A program made the position numbers and the translations under genes. A stretch of 64,000 nt of DNA, from NCBI RefSeq assembly GCF_034627025.1, contig NZ_CP141048.1, positions 3,546,001 through 3,610,000 of the forward strand. The letters are read 5' to 3'. Below, in pieces: positions 10,453 through 18,676 of the stretch. The DNA comes from Microvirga lotononidis. GTDB taxonomy: Bacteria > Pseudomonadota > Alphaproteobacteria > Rhizobiales > Beijerinckiaceae. How positions within the stretch are numbered: the stretch's first letter is position 1; each line of letters opens with the position of its first letter. A model generated the notes under the pieces. That model was given only the letters and a program-made list of their open reading frames with translations, did no database searches and had not been told where the DNA came from.

Positions 10453-10965
10453 ATGGATCTTGATGCTCCCCTTCAAATTGATCGCTGCAGCCCGAGCCTT
10501 CGAAACACGATTCTAGCAGAGTTCCATGGGCGCATTCCCATCGTTCGAGAAGTGAAGAGTATCCCTGACGAGGAATGGTTGAAGATGCCTGGTATAGGTC
10601 AGAAGAAGCTTGAAGAGCTACACCGCATTCTCGGGTCTCCGACGGGAGAGCAGGCCTCGAACAAGGGCGAATGTCAGCCCTTGTCCAAGCTCGAGATTGG
10701 GACGTTGTTTTGTCGTATAGCCAAGCTTGAGAGTGAGATGCATGCCGTTGTCGCCGAGATATGCAGGCGGACCGAACTCTTTCATCCTGAAGGGGACCTG
10801 TGCGGAGAAGCGAACCGCGACGTTTCGGGACGAAGACCAGCCATGACAGCGCAGTCATTGTGCAGATCATACCAAACCTCGGATTCGGTAATGCTCCGAA
10901 TTACGGTTCTGAGAGAGTTGGAAATGCGCAGCCGGCAGTTGTCGGCCTGCCGGATTGAAGCCTAA
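10453..10965 (+). CDS. Small helix-hairpin-helix protein resembling the RNA polymerase alpha C-terminal domain
   Basis: Residues about 35-60 of this 170-residue protein (EWLKMPGIGQKKLEELHRIL) match the helix-hairpin-helix pattern seen in the C-terminal domain of RNA polymerase alpha and in other DNA-binding HhH proteins, with the PGIG hairpin. The remaining 100 residues are helical, moderately basic and not recognised. Five cysteines are scattered. It follows the orphan LuxR-type gene by 66 bases on the same strand and may be co-transcribed with it, suggesting a DNA-binding or transcription-modulating accessory role. The HhH motif is seen directly; the polymerase connection is only an analogy. 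Confidence 0.6.
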   Translation: MDLDAPLQIDRCSPSLRNTILAEFHGRIPIVREVKSIPDEEWLKMPGIGQKKLEELHRILGSPTGEQASNKGECQPLSKLEIGTLFCRIAKLESEMHAVVAEICRRTELFHPEGDLCGEANRDVSGRRPAMTAQSLCRSYQTSDSVMLRITVLRELEMRSRQLSACRIEA

Positions 10966-11577
10966 CGTGGCAAATGCTGCAGATGGAAGGTGCTTGCTAC
11001 GTTTGATCTGCTAGCGCATCAAGCGAATAAGAAGTTCGATTCTTCGCTAGCGCGGCCCTTCTGGGCGCGAAGAACGATGCGCCCGCTTAGAGAAGAGGCA
11101 TCGGGCCTAAAAGTCAAACCGCTTATGGGTTCGATGCATTCGGCGGAGCCGCATTCCTCATGAGGCGCCTGCGGTCCCCATGGGCTGTCGCTCGTACCAT
11201 CCGCCTGAGCCGTTAAATGCATGCTGGAGCATCGTGCGGACCCGCAGGGCCGCGTGAGCGAGAAGTGGACCGGTTTTCCGCGCCCGACGATGCCCTAGGT
11301 GGCAGGGCTTGTCGCAGATCGGCAGAGCCTCTCCGCTCATTGCCGACCGAATCCGGAGGGGCGGCTGTTGCTCTCGGCAGGATTGCAGTCCTAAGTCGTT
11401 TTCACTTTAGCAACACCGCGCGCAAAGATGGGCTTTGATGTACGTGGTCATCTAGATCTAAGTCACCGTTGCTTCTTTTCTAAAGGCTCGGTCCGCGAGA
11501 TATCTTTGTGTGCCGGAGAAGAGAACCAGCAATCACTCACCACCTGAGACTGTGTCCGCTTTACCCCCGAGTGGCTC
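10966..11577. other. Intergenic region before the sensor kinase operon
   Basis: About 600 bases without a credible gene. Short frames on both strands have no recognisable features and atypical composition. The right end leads into the tandem repeat at 11578-11615. Confidence 0.35.
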
Positions 11578-11615
11578 GGGATAACACCTTAGAAAGGAAG
11601 GGATAACACCTTAGA
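11578..11615 (+). promoter_or_regulatory. Tandem 16-bp direct repeat upstream of sensor kinase gene
   Basis: GGGATAACACCTTAGA occurs at 11578-11593 and again at 11600-11615. The copies are 22 bases apart, about two helical turns, so two proteins would bind the same DNA face. They lie about 90-120 bases before the start of the kinase gene. This arrangement fits an operator or activator site, possibly for the response regulator encoded in the operon. Confidence 0.55.
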
Positions 11616-11700
11616 CAAGTAGGAGTAGGCCAATTGGATGAGCTAATATTGGCGTGTAATTCAGGCCTTATGCCGCACCGCAGCTGAGTTCCGTAAAAAT

Positions 11701-13374
11701 ATGAGATTCTTAGGCAAAGTTGAGGATCATCTGCTGCGACATGCTCTGATCGTCCCGGCAGTACGTATGATTGCTTTGGTGCGATTGGCGCTTGCTCTGT
11801 TTGCGTTTATCGCCATTACTTTGGATCCGCCGCTGCATTTTAATAAATCGGCTTTGACATACAACATAGCTATTGTATATTTATTATTCTCACTTGGAAA
11901 TATCTTTATGATTGCGCTGTGGCCGACGACCACTCAGCATCAAATTGGAGTCCATGTCGTCGATATTATATGCGCATGCCTCCAGATCTACCTCAATCAT
12001 GGGTCGAACAGCCCGTTCTTTATTCTGTTTATTTTTATTCTAATGTCGGCCACTCTCCAATGGGATTGGCGTGGCGCGCTTTCAACGACCGCATTGCTCG
12101 TCTGTATCTTTGTGGCAGTCCTCTTGGGTGAGGCTCGAACTCTGTCAGAAGGTTTTGGCGGACTAAATCTAAGTCCGGTCATTCTCCGTCCGACAAATCT
12201 AGTGGTGGCAGGCATTATGCTAGGTTATGTTGGGCTATTCCAGGAACGTAGCCGCATGCGCTTGGCCAAGCTGGTCGCTTGGCCCGGACCTGACCATGAA
12301 CAGAACGCCTCCGCTCCTCTCGCATCAGCGCTCAGACATGCAGCTGGGATCATGGGGGTGCCACGACTGCTGTTAATCTGGGAGCAGCCGGACGAGCCAT
12401 TCCGCAACATTGTGCTCTGGTCTGTGCACGACATCCAGCACATGCAGGAGAGCCATGACCGGTTTGGGACAATCGTTTCCAAAAGCATGGCCGGAAAATG
12501 CTTTTTCTACTTGTCGAAAGCGCGCAAAGTCGATTCCGATCGGTTGATCGATGAGGATCTCCGTCAATCTTTCTCTATTCGCTCCGCCCTGACAGCTCCC
12601 TTTCAATTGCCACTTTGTAGCGGCCGGATCTTTCTACTCGACCTGCCAGGAGAGGGAGGTCGCGATGCTCTCGTGCTTGCCGAACTGATTGCGATACGTC
12701 TCGGCGTTGATCTGGAGCACCACTTATTGCGCAGTGAGCGAGAAGTGGCAGCTGCTCTCACGGAAAGAGCTCGTTTGGCACTGGATCTCCATGATGGGGT
12801 TCTACAGGGTCTAGCTGCTGCAGACATTCACCTAAAACTCAGTCTTTCTCGTTCTAACACGGAGAGTGTGGATCACGTCGCTCGAACACGCCAGGTTCTC
12901 GCAAATGAGCAACAGCGGGTTAGGGCGTTTGTCGAAGCAACCCGACTAGGTACGAAGACCCATCTCAAACGTGTCAATCTGGATGATAACATCAGAAGGC
13001 TTGTTGGGAAACTCAGCGCACAATGGGACTGCGACTTCGACGTGACGATTGAGCCTCCCAACTTGCACGCCACGGAACATTTGCTTCACAATGTCTACTA
13101 CATACTGGATGAAGCATTGTCCAATGCTGTTCGGCACGGCAAGGCCTCTCATGTCGACGTCTCGGTTCGGTCCGAGGACAACTACCTATTCATTATGATC
13201 CGCGACAATGGCGTCGGTCTGCCAGAGCTTCGTGGCTCATACTCGAGTGACGAACTAGCTGCTCAAAACATTGGTCCTCATTCACTCCGCGCCCGCGCTA
13301 TGGAACTAGGAGGCTTTCTTACACTTGAAACTTCTTCCTCAGGCGTCGAGCTCAACTTTGAGATTCCCATGTGA
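11701..13374 (+). CDS. Membrane sensor histidine kinase of the NarX/DegS (HisKA_3) type
   Basis: The 557-residue protein has an N-terminal membrane region of about six helices (residues 20-185), a GAF-like segment around 200-340, a HisKA_3 dimerisation domain with phosphoacceptor histidine H364 (ERARLALDLHDGVLQGL), and a C-terminal HATPase_c domain. The ATP site shows the N box DEALSNAVRHG with N475 and the G1 box RDNGVGLPEL around 501-510. The C-terminus EIPM overlaps the next gene. The membrane region has no large periplasmic loop, so it may sense something within or near the membrane, or through the GAF-like part. It is transcribed with its response regulator through a 4-base overlap and is preceded by a tandem repeat. 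The signal is unknown. Confidence 0.9.
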   Translation: MRFLGKVEDHLLRHALIVPAVRMIALVRLALALFAFIAITLDPPLHFNKSALTYNIAIVYLLFSLGNIFMIALWPTTTQHQIGVHVVDIICACLQIYLNHGSNSPFFILFIFILMSATLQWDWRGALSTTALLVCIFVAVLLGEARTLSEGFGGLNLSPVILRPTNLVVAGIMLGYVGLFQERSRMRLAKLVAWPGPDHEQNASAPLASALRHAAGIMGVPRLLLIWEQPDEPFRNIVLWSVHDIQHMQESHDRFGTIVSKSMAGKCFFYLSKARKVDSDRLIDEDLRQSFSIRSALTAPFQLPLCSGRIFLLDLPGEGGRDALVLAELIAIRLGVDLEHHLLRSEREVAAALTERARLALDLHDGVLQGLAAADIHLKLSLSRSNTESVDHVARTRQVLANEQQRVRAFVEATRLGTKTHLKRVNLDDNIRRLVGKLSAQWDCDFDVTIEPPNLHATEHLLHNVYYILDEALSNAVRHGKASHVDVSVRSEDNYLFIMIRDNGVGLPELRGSYSSDELAAQNIGPHSLRARAMELGGFLTLETSSSGVELNFEIPM

Positions 13375-14039
13375 AAACGGACCGTGATCCTCTTAAGGTT
13401 GTTTTGGCCGACGACCATCCAGTGTTTCTGGGTGGCCTTAGAAGTCTGGTTCAATCCGACCCCATGTTTGAAATCGCCACCGAATGTCTGGACGGACGAG
13501 CCGCGCTTCGGGCCATCCAAGCCTTGAATCCCGAACTGGCCATTTTGGATCTTGCAATGCCGAGCCTGAACGGCATCGAAGTTCTCGCGGCCATGGACAC
13601 TAGTAGGGTCAGGACACGAGTTATTGTTCTCACAGCCTCCGCCGACGATCATCAAATCGCAGAAGCCGTAGAACTTGGAGCTTATGGGTTCATGCTCAAG
13701 GATACAGCGGCAGACACGCTGATTGAGTGCATGCGAGCGGTCTCGATGGGCAATCGGTGGCTGCCGGTGGAACTGGTCGAATCCGCAATCAAGCGTGTAC
13801 AAAATCACCTTAGTTTAGTTGAGAAGGCTGCCAGCGTGCTGACGGCACGGGAAAACGAAATCGTTCGTCTCGTTGCCGAAGGGCAGTCGAATAGGGAGAT
13901 TGGGCGGCAAATGGGCATCACCGAGGGAACGGTGAAAATCCATTTGCACAATGTTTATCAGAAGCTTGGTGTAAATAACCGCACGGCCCTTACTGCTTGG
14001 GCGCTCAACTTCAGAAATGCTTCGAGAACGGAAACCTAG
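13371..14039 (+). CDS. NarL/FixJ-type response regulator, partner of the upstream kinase
   Basis: The gene starts at a GTG that overlaps the kinase stop codon (ATGTGA). The 222-residue protein has a complete receiver domain: acidic pair D14-D15 (VVLADDHPVF), phosphorylated D60 (LAILDLAMPSL), T88 and K110 (GFMLKDTA). The C-terminal LuxR-type helix-turn-helix spans about residues 150-210 (LTARENEIVRLVAEGQSNRE and EGTVKIHLHNVYQKLGVNNR). This is a standard NarL family transcription factor. The tandem repeat upstream of the operon is a reasonable candidate binding site. An IS5-like remnant begins right after its stop codon, so any original downstream genes may have been lost. Confidence 0.93.
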   Translation: MKTDRDPLKVVLADDHPVFLGGLRSLVQSDPMFEIATECLDGRAALRAIQALNPELAILDLAMPSLNGIEVLAAMDTSRVRTRVIVLTASADDHQIAEAVELGAYGFMLKDTAADTLIECMRAVSMGNRWLPVELVESAIKRVQNHLSLVEKAASVLTARENEIVRLVAEGQSNREIGRQMGITEGTVKIHLHNVYQKLGVNNRTALTAWALNFRNASRTET

Positions 14040-14053
14040 AGGGTGTCTGGAAA

Positions 14054-14230
14054 TTAAGCTGCTGCATGGGCTGATCTTTTGGTCATGAGGCGGCTTGTCG
14101 CGAGGTAAGTCCACGTCTCAGTGGTGGTCGGCAGACCCTCCCAGTCCTTTGCCAAGCGCGTGTTGCGCACGAGCCACGCGAAGGTGCGCTCCACAATCCA
14201 TCGCTTAGGCAGAAGCGCAAACTGGACTTT
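14054..14230 (-). pseudogene. C-terminal remnant of an IS5/IS4-type transposase
   Basis: The minus-strand translation contains [20 protein letters not shown] followed by [20 protein letters not shown], the conserved end of IS5-family DDE transposases with the ERTFAWL motif. Only about 55 residues remain. The element is cut at its upstream side by the IS3 remnant and ends about 15 bases from the response regulator stop codon. Confidence 0.8.
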
Positions 14231-14273
14231 CTCCGAAAAGATGGAGAGCCTCAGATGAAGCAGAAGGATCTCC

Positions 14274-14662
14274 ATGCCCCAGACACGCTTTACGAAAGAG
14301 TTTCAGGATGAGGCGGTACGGCTTGCTCCGCCGAGCGGCCGCAGCCGGCGCGCGATTGCCGGATCTCGGCGTCGGCCTGCCGACCCTGCGCCACTGGATT
14401 GATCGCCGCCGCGAGCGCGAGATCGACGTTCCGCCCGAAGAGCGTCAGGAGGACATGGCGGCCGAGCTGAAGCGGCTGCGGCGCGAGAACGAGATCCTGC
14501 GCCAGGAGCGGGAGATCCTGAAGAAGGCCACGGCTTTATTCGCCAAGGAGGGACGTCGGTTGGGCGGTCAGCGATCGGCTCCACCAGGAACTGGCCCTGG
14601 AGGCCCTGCGCCAATCCCTGGCGATCCGGTGAGCAGGGAAGGACCTGATCCACCATTCGGAT
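14274..14662 (+). pseudogene. Left part of a decayed IS3-family element (OrfA plus truncated OrfB)
   Basis: An ATG at 14274 with GAAGGATCT upstream starts an OrfA ([18 protein letters not shown]). Near residue 30 the frame shifts: the continuation DLGVGLPTLRHWIDRRRE and LKRLRRENEILRQEREILKK lies in the frame seen at 14350-14560, as if two bases were lost near 14357. After AKE the sequence jumps directly into the middle of OrfB (GWAVSDRLHQELALEALRQS), so about half of OrfB is deleted, and a TGA interrupts that frame just before GKDLIHHSD. The element is then split by IS110 and IS30 insertions and resumes at 17520. It cannot make an active transposase. Confidence 0.85.
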
Positions 14663-14663
14663 A

Positions 14664-14948
14664 GTAAGTATGCTTAGGCCAGTGTTCCTGGGCGGCCTGA
14701 CCCTCACGGCGATAGACCGGCTAACATCACTGGTATCGCAAGGCGCCGGTGTGGCCTGACCCACACGCTGATCGACCACAACCCGTGTCTTTCCTCGGAC
14801 CTGTCGGCCGCCCGGGAGCCTTGCGGTGAGGTTTGCCTCACCGGTGCATGTGACCCAAGAAGGGCCTGACATCCTGTCGCATTACTGTCCTGTCCAGGCA
14901 TGCGGTCGTGGTGAACCGTCGATCCACGGTCGAACCAGGAGAGCCGGT
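14664..14948 (+). ncRNA. IS110 non-coding left end, candidate bridge RNA region
   Basis: The 280 bases before the transposase contain two similar 26-base units at 14693-14718 and 14752-14777 (core GGCCTGACCC, then GAT.GACC; 21 of 26 positions agree by eye). They also contain a perfect hairpin at 14825-14842 (GGTGAGG-TTTG-CCTCACC). IS110 relatives of the IS621 group encode a guide (bridge) RNA in this position, with paired loops that recognise target and donor DNA. The repeated units could be such structures. This is inference from position and repeats only. Confidence 0.35.
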
Positions 14949-16031
14949 ATGGAAGTTGGTCAGGACGTTGTCTTACATCCCGTTGTCGGCGGGGTCGACA
15001 CGCACAAAGATCTTCACGTCGCCGCTGTTGTCGACGAACACGACCGTGTTCTCGGGACCCAGTGCTTTGCGACAACCCGACAGGGATATCGGCAGATGCT
15101 CGCCTGGATGCGCTCCTTCGGACAGCTCCGGTGCGTTGGCATTGAGGCCTCAGGCACCTATGGCGCCGGGTTGCTGCGCTCCATGCAGAATGCCGGTGTC
15201 GAAGTTCTGGAGGTCACGGCTCCGGATAAACCGGACCGGCGCAAGCGGGGCAAGAACGATGATCTCGACGCTCAGAACGCCGCGCATGCCGCCTTTGCCG
15301 GCAAGCGCACCGTCACGCCCAGAAGCCGGGATGGCATGATCGAATCCTTGCGCGTTCTCAAGGCGTGTCGAAAGACAGCAGTGGTGGCGCGGCGCATCGC
15401 GTTGCAGATGATCCAGAACACCATCGTCTGCGCGCCGGACGGGTTGCGGGAGGCGCTGCGCCAGATGACCCGCATGCAGCTGGTCAGGACCTTGGCGGCA
15501 TGGCGGCCTGACCTGACTGACTACCGCAATGTGGATTCCGCCTATAGGATCAGCCTCAAGTCGCTCGGCCGCCGCTATGTCGAACTGCACGATGAGATTG
15601 CCGACTTGGACGTTATGATCGGTGCCATTGTCGATGAACTTGCCCCCAACCTCGTGGCCCGGAACTCGATTGGTCACGCAGGGGCGGCCCAGTTGCTCCT
15701 GACAGCGGGGGACAATCCGGAGCGCTTGCATTCCGAGGCCGGCTTTGCCGCACTCTGCGGTGTCAGCCCGGTCCCAGCCTCGTCCGGCAAGACGACGCGC
15801 CACCGTCTCAACCGGGGTGGTGATCGAGCCGCCAACAGTGCTCTGCACATCATTGCGATCGGGAGGCTTCGGACCGATCCGCGAACCAAGGCCTACATGG
15901 CTAAACGCGTCGCTGAAGGCCACTCCAAGCTTGAGGCGATCCGGTGCCTGAAGCGCTACATCGCGCGCGAGGTGTTCACCCTAATCAGCCAGCGGCAAAA
16001 GGAGATCAACCAGGCTCGGATCACCGCTTGA
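14949..16031 (+). CDS. IS110-family transposase (DEDD RuvC-like recombinase)
   Basis: The chosen ATG at 14949 follows CCAGGAGAGCCGGT and gives 360 residues, typical for IS110. The N-terminal DEDD domain begins with VVGGVDTHKDLHVAAVVDEH, continues with VGIEASGTYGAGLL and has the KRGKNDDLDAQNAA motif. The C-terminal Transposase_20 region carries the SIGHAGAAQLLLTAGDNPER stretch, FAALCGVSPVPASSGKT and the catalytic serine-containing NRGGDRAANSALH segment. All diagnostic motifs are present and the frame is intact, so it may be functional. A longer frame opening at 14826 would run through the non-coding left end and is unlikely. Confidence 0.93.
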   Translation: MEVGQDVVLHPVVGGVDTHKDLHVAAVVDEHDRVLGTQCFATTRQGYRQMLAWMRSFGQLRCVGIEASGTYGAGLLRSMQNAGVEVLEVTAPDKPDRRKRGKNDDLDAQNAAHAAFAGKRTVTPRSRDGMIESLRVLKACRKTAVVARRIALQMIQNTIVCAPDGLREALRQMTRMQLVRTLAAWRPDLTDYRNVDSAYRISLKSLGRRYVELHDEIADLDVMIGAIVDELAPNLVARNSIGHAGAAQLLLTAGDNPERLHSEAGFAALCGVSPVPASSGKTTRHRLNRGGDRAANSALHIIAIGRLRTDPRTKAYMAKRVAEGHSKLEAIRCLKRYIAREVFTLISQRQKEINQARITA

Positions 16032-16059
16032 CAAACAGAAGGGCGTCCGCGGCAGCCCA

Positions 16060-17519
16060 GACGGATTCAAACGGTCGTCGCAACATGGATTCTGTTGATC
16101 TCCCGCAGCCATTCGTCAAGCGCCTCTGCAGGGGTTTTCCAGCCCAACGTCTTTCTTGGCCTTGAGTTGAGGGCGGCCGCGACAGCCGCAATCTCCTCGG
16201 CGCTGTGCGCGCTCAGATCAGTGCCTTTCGGGAAGTACTGACGCAGCAGCCCGTTCGTGTTCTCGTTGGTACCACGCTGCCATGGGCTTTGCGGATCGCA
16301 AAAGTAGACCTGGACGCCCGCATCGATCTTGAGACGGGCATGCTGAGCCATCTCGGCGCCTTGATCCCAGGTCAGTGATCGGCGCAGCTCTTCGGGTAAG
16401 GTGATGATTGTGCGCGTGATCGCGTCGCGTACAGCCTCGGCCCCATGCCCAGCCAGCGCAGGCCCGTTCTTGATGCGCGGCCAATCACCGTGGCCTGCCA
16501 AACGGGGAAGATGAAGCAGCATCGTGAAGCGGGTTGTGCGCTCGACCAGAGTGCCGATCGCCGAGCTGCCAAGGCCCAGGATAAGGTCTCCTTCCCAATG
16601 ACCTGGTACCGCCCGATCGGCCGCTTCGGCAGGACGCTGGCTGATCATGATCTCGGGTGAGACAAAACTCTTGCCGCGCCGGCGGACGCGTGCCCGCGGC
16701 ACCCGCAATACCCGCCCGGTTCGCAAGCAGGCCGTGAGTTCGCGGCGCAGCGCTCCTTTGCCTTGGACGAAGAGGGCCTGATAGATCGCTTCGTGGCTGA
16801 TGCGCATAGTCTCGTCATCCGGAAAGTCGATCGGCAGGCGTCGGGCAATCTGCTCCGGGCTCCAGGCTCTGGCCCACCGCCGATCCTGTCGCTTGCCATG
16901 CCGGCGGCTCTTCCAGGCGACAGTAGGACCGGGAACGGAAACACCGCTTGGAGCAACGACAACACCGGCCAGTCTCTCCTCGACATAAGTGCGCAAGGTC
17001 GCGTTGAGGGCAAGCTTCGTCGGCTTCGGGCGCCGGGCTGATCGCTCGGCATGCCACTGGGCGGTCGTGGCACGGTACTCCAGTCCGCCGCTGCGGGTGG
17101 CTGCGTTGCGCCGTAGCTCACGGGAGATCGTCGAGGCGGGACGACCGAGCCGGCGCCCGATCTCCTGCATGGAACGGCCCTGGACCCGAAGAAGCGCAAT
17201 CTCCTCTCGCTCCAGCAGCGACAGGTATCGCCCGGAAAGGGGCTTGGCCGAGGATCTGAATATCGCCGGGGGCATGCCACCTGCCTTTCGGAACCATCTG
17301 TATCCGACAGGTTGTGACACACCGGCTTCGACCGCAGCATCCTCGCTGCTCATTCCAGCTGCGATCGCAAGCCAAAACCGACGCCCTTCATCGCGTCCCG
17401 CCACAGGGGGCCGGCCTGGTGACGGGAGAGGGGCTCGCCCAGACCGATCCGACCGCCGCTTTCGAATGCTCATCGCAACCTCCTCCTTCAGGGTGTTGCG
17501 ACGACCGTTTGAATCCGTC
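16060..17519 (-). mobile_element. Complete IS30-family insertion sequence with exact ends
   Basis: A perfect 26-base inverted repeat bounds the element: 16060-16085 (beginning GACGGATTCAAACGG) and its reverse complement at 17494-17519. It is flanked by the direct repeat CCA at 16057-16059 and 17520-17522, a 3-base target duplication as expected for IS30. The element is 1460 bases long. Its removal restores the IS3 sequence GGCAGCCCATATGGC, reading G-S-P-Y-G. Confidence 0.92.
16067..17473 (-). CDS. IS30-family transposase
   Basis: The 468-residue protein starts at 17473 after AGGAGGTTGCG, a strong ribosome binding site. It has an N-terminal helix-turn-helix of the IS30 type (LSLLEREEIALLRVQGRSMQ, then RLGRPASTISRELRRN) and the DDE catalytic core: PGHWEGDLILG for the first aspartate, LTWDQGAEMAQH for the second, and SPWQRGTNENTNGLLRQYFP for the glutamate-containing end. 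The C-terminus LNSRPRKTLGWKTPAEAL is diagnostic. The stop codon lies within the terminal inverted repeat. The length is slightly above the classical IS30 transposase owing to an N-terminal extension. The gene appears intact. Confidence 0.95.
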   Translation of the reverse strand: MSIRKRRSDRSGRAPLPSPGRPPVAGRDEGRRFWLAIAAGMSSEDAAVEAGVSQPVGYRWFRKAGGMPPAIFRSSAKPLSGRYLSLLEREEIALLRVQGRSMQEIGRRLGRPASTISRELRRNAATRSGGLEYRATTAQWHAERSARRPKPTKLALNATLRTYVEERLAGVVVAPSGVSVPGPTVAWKSRRHGKRQDRRWARAWSPEQIARRLPIDFPDDETMRISHEAIYQALFVQGKGALRRELTACLRTGRVLRVPRARVRRRGKSFVSPEIMISQRPAEAADRAVPGHWEGDLILGLGSSAIGTLVERTTRFTMLLHLPRLAGHGDWPRIKNGPALAGHGAEAVRDAITRTIITLPEELRRSLTWDQGAEMAQHARLKIDAGVQVYFCDPQSPWQRGTNENTNGLLRQYFPKGTDLSAHSAEEIAAVAAALNSRPRKTLGWKTPAEALDEWLREINRIHVATTV

Positions 17520-17789
17520 CCATATGGCGCAACGGCCTATCAGGCGGAGCTGGAGAAACATAGCATCCGGATCTCCATGTCCGGGACAGGCAATGGCTTC
17601 GACAACGCCGCTGTCGAGACCTTCTTCAGGACCTTGAAATCTGAGCTGGTCGGGCGCTCCGTCTTTGTGACCAGAGCCGAGGCCAAGCAGGCGATCGGCC
17701 GTTACATCGATGGCTTTTACAACCCCGTCCGGCGTCAATCGACGCTCGACTACATCAGTCCGGTTCAGCGCGAAGGGATGGCCGGATAG
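17520..17789 (+). pseudogene. Right part of the decayed IS3-family element (OrfB end)
   Basis: The frame reads YGATAYQAELEKHSIRISMS, GNGFDNAAVETFFRTLKSEL, then a C-terminus DGFYNPVRRQSTLDYISPVQ. This is the end of IS3 OrfB with the DNAAVETFF motif that holds the catalytic glutamate. It continues the fragment that breaks off at 14662; IS110 and IS30 separate the two. Confidence 0.9.
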
Positions 17790-17887
17790 CAATTAAACCG
17801 CTCTCCGCTGAAGCCAAGCAAATCCAGTCATTGGCTGTTCATGTTCACTAGATTAAGGCTTCACCCCGTTCTCAAGGACGGTTTCGC

Positions 17888-18073
17888 ATGTTGATGTGGG
17901 GCACAATGGTTACTTTTCTCGTCTCGCTGGTGGCCATCGGGCCGCTGCGGGCGAGTGCTCCCTCCTGGCTCCTGTCCGGTGCGGAGCTGGCGGCGGTGAT
18001 CGGCGTCTTTACCCTGGTGTGCTTTCTTGAAAGCAGCGGTGGCAATCCCGATCGCTCCAATCCCACCGGCTGA
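17888..18073 (+). CDS. Small predicted membrane protein
   Basis: A 61-residue frame starts at 17888 after AAGGACGG. It contains two hydrophobic segments (MVTFLVSLVAIGPLRA and AELAAVIGVFTLVCFL) and a polar tail ending NPDRSNPTG. I recognise no family. It lies in the same direction and 60 bases before the secreted protein gene at 18133. It may be real but is short and unsupported by homology. Confidence 0.4.
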   Translation: MLMWGTMVTFLVSLVAIGPLRASAPSWLLSGAELAAVIGVFTLVCFLESSGGNPDRSNPTG

Positions 18074-18132
18074 CAAGGTTCGGTAAGGAACTGCACCTAG
18101 GGTGCGGCTCCGCCCTCGATCAGAGATAGCCC

Positions 18133-18651
18133 ATGAGAAGCTTTCTGCTCGCTGCGATCGGGATTGGTCTGGCCTCCCCACCGGCGATCGCCGAAGGATT
18201 GAGCCTTGCTGGTTCCCTCTGGCAATGCACCCGCGCCTCTGATCGGTCCCAGTTCGTCATCACCTTCTATCCGGGTGGCGGCGTCGGGGGAGGGGAGTTC
18301 GAGAACGGCGAGGTAAGCCCCTACATCTTCGATGCCTCCCGAACCAAAACGGGCGAATGGCCGGGCCGATGGAAGCAGACAGGCCGGCGTTTCACCTGGG
18401 CGTTTCCTGATCAGAGTATGCGGATCGACGGGAGCCTGTCGGGCCCTGGGCAGGTAAATGCGCGGCTCACCGGCACCGAGACCTTGCCGGGACAGCATTC
18501 GGCTGTCAGCTGTAGCGCGCTGTCCAAGCTCCCAAAGATCGGTGAGGGATTGGTCATTCCCAGGAACGGCCGGTTCATGGACCTGGATCGGGAGGAAGGC
18601 GAGTTGAAGGTGCCGGCGGGCATCTCTCTGCAGGAGCCAGAGGAAAAATAA
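18133..18651 (+). CDS. Hypothetical secreted protein
   Basis: This 172-residue protein starts with a clear signal peptide (MRSFLLAAIGIGLASPPAIA, cleavage after AIA-EG). The mature part begins LAGSLWQCTRASDRSQFVIT and contains a glycine-rich loop, several tryptophans and two cysteines, suggesting a small beta-rich periplasmic domain, perhaps lipocalin-like. The pattern of W-C near the N-terminus and RWKQTGRRFTW later is seen in small uncharacterised periplasmic proteins. I do not assign a function. It is convergent with the gene ending at 18677. Confidence 0.6.
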   Translation: MRSFLLAAIGIGLASPPAIAEGLSLAGSLWQCTRASDRSQFVITFYPGGGVGGGEFENGEVSPYIFDASRTKTGEWPGRWKQTGRRFTWAFPDQSMRIDGSLSGPGQVNARLTGTETLPGQHSAVSCSALSKLPKIGEGLVIPRNGRFMDLDREEGELKVPAGISLQEPEEK

Positions 18652-18676
18652 GAGCTATGGATGCGGTGAGCCGCGC

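Larger units (their letters stand above)
14663..16046 (+). mobile_element. IS110-family insertion sequence inside the IS3 remnant
   Basis: A full-length IS110 transposase gene with a long non-coding left end interrupts IS3 OrfB. The IS3 reading resumes at about 16047 with CGCGGCAGCCCA, which completes the usual HHSDRGS motif of OrfB. The boundaries are therefore known to within a few bases only. No terminal inverted repeat or target duplication is obvious, as usual for IS110. Confidence 0.75.
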
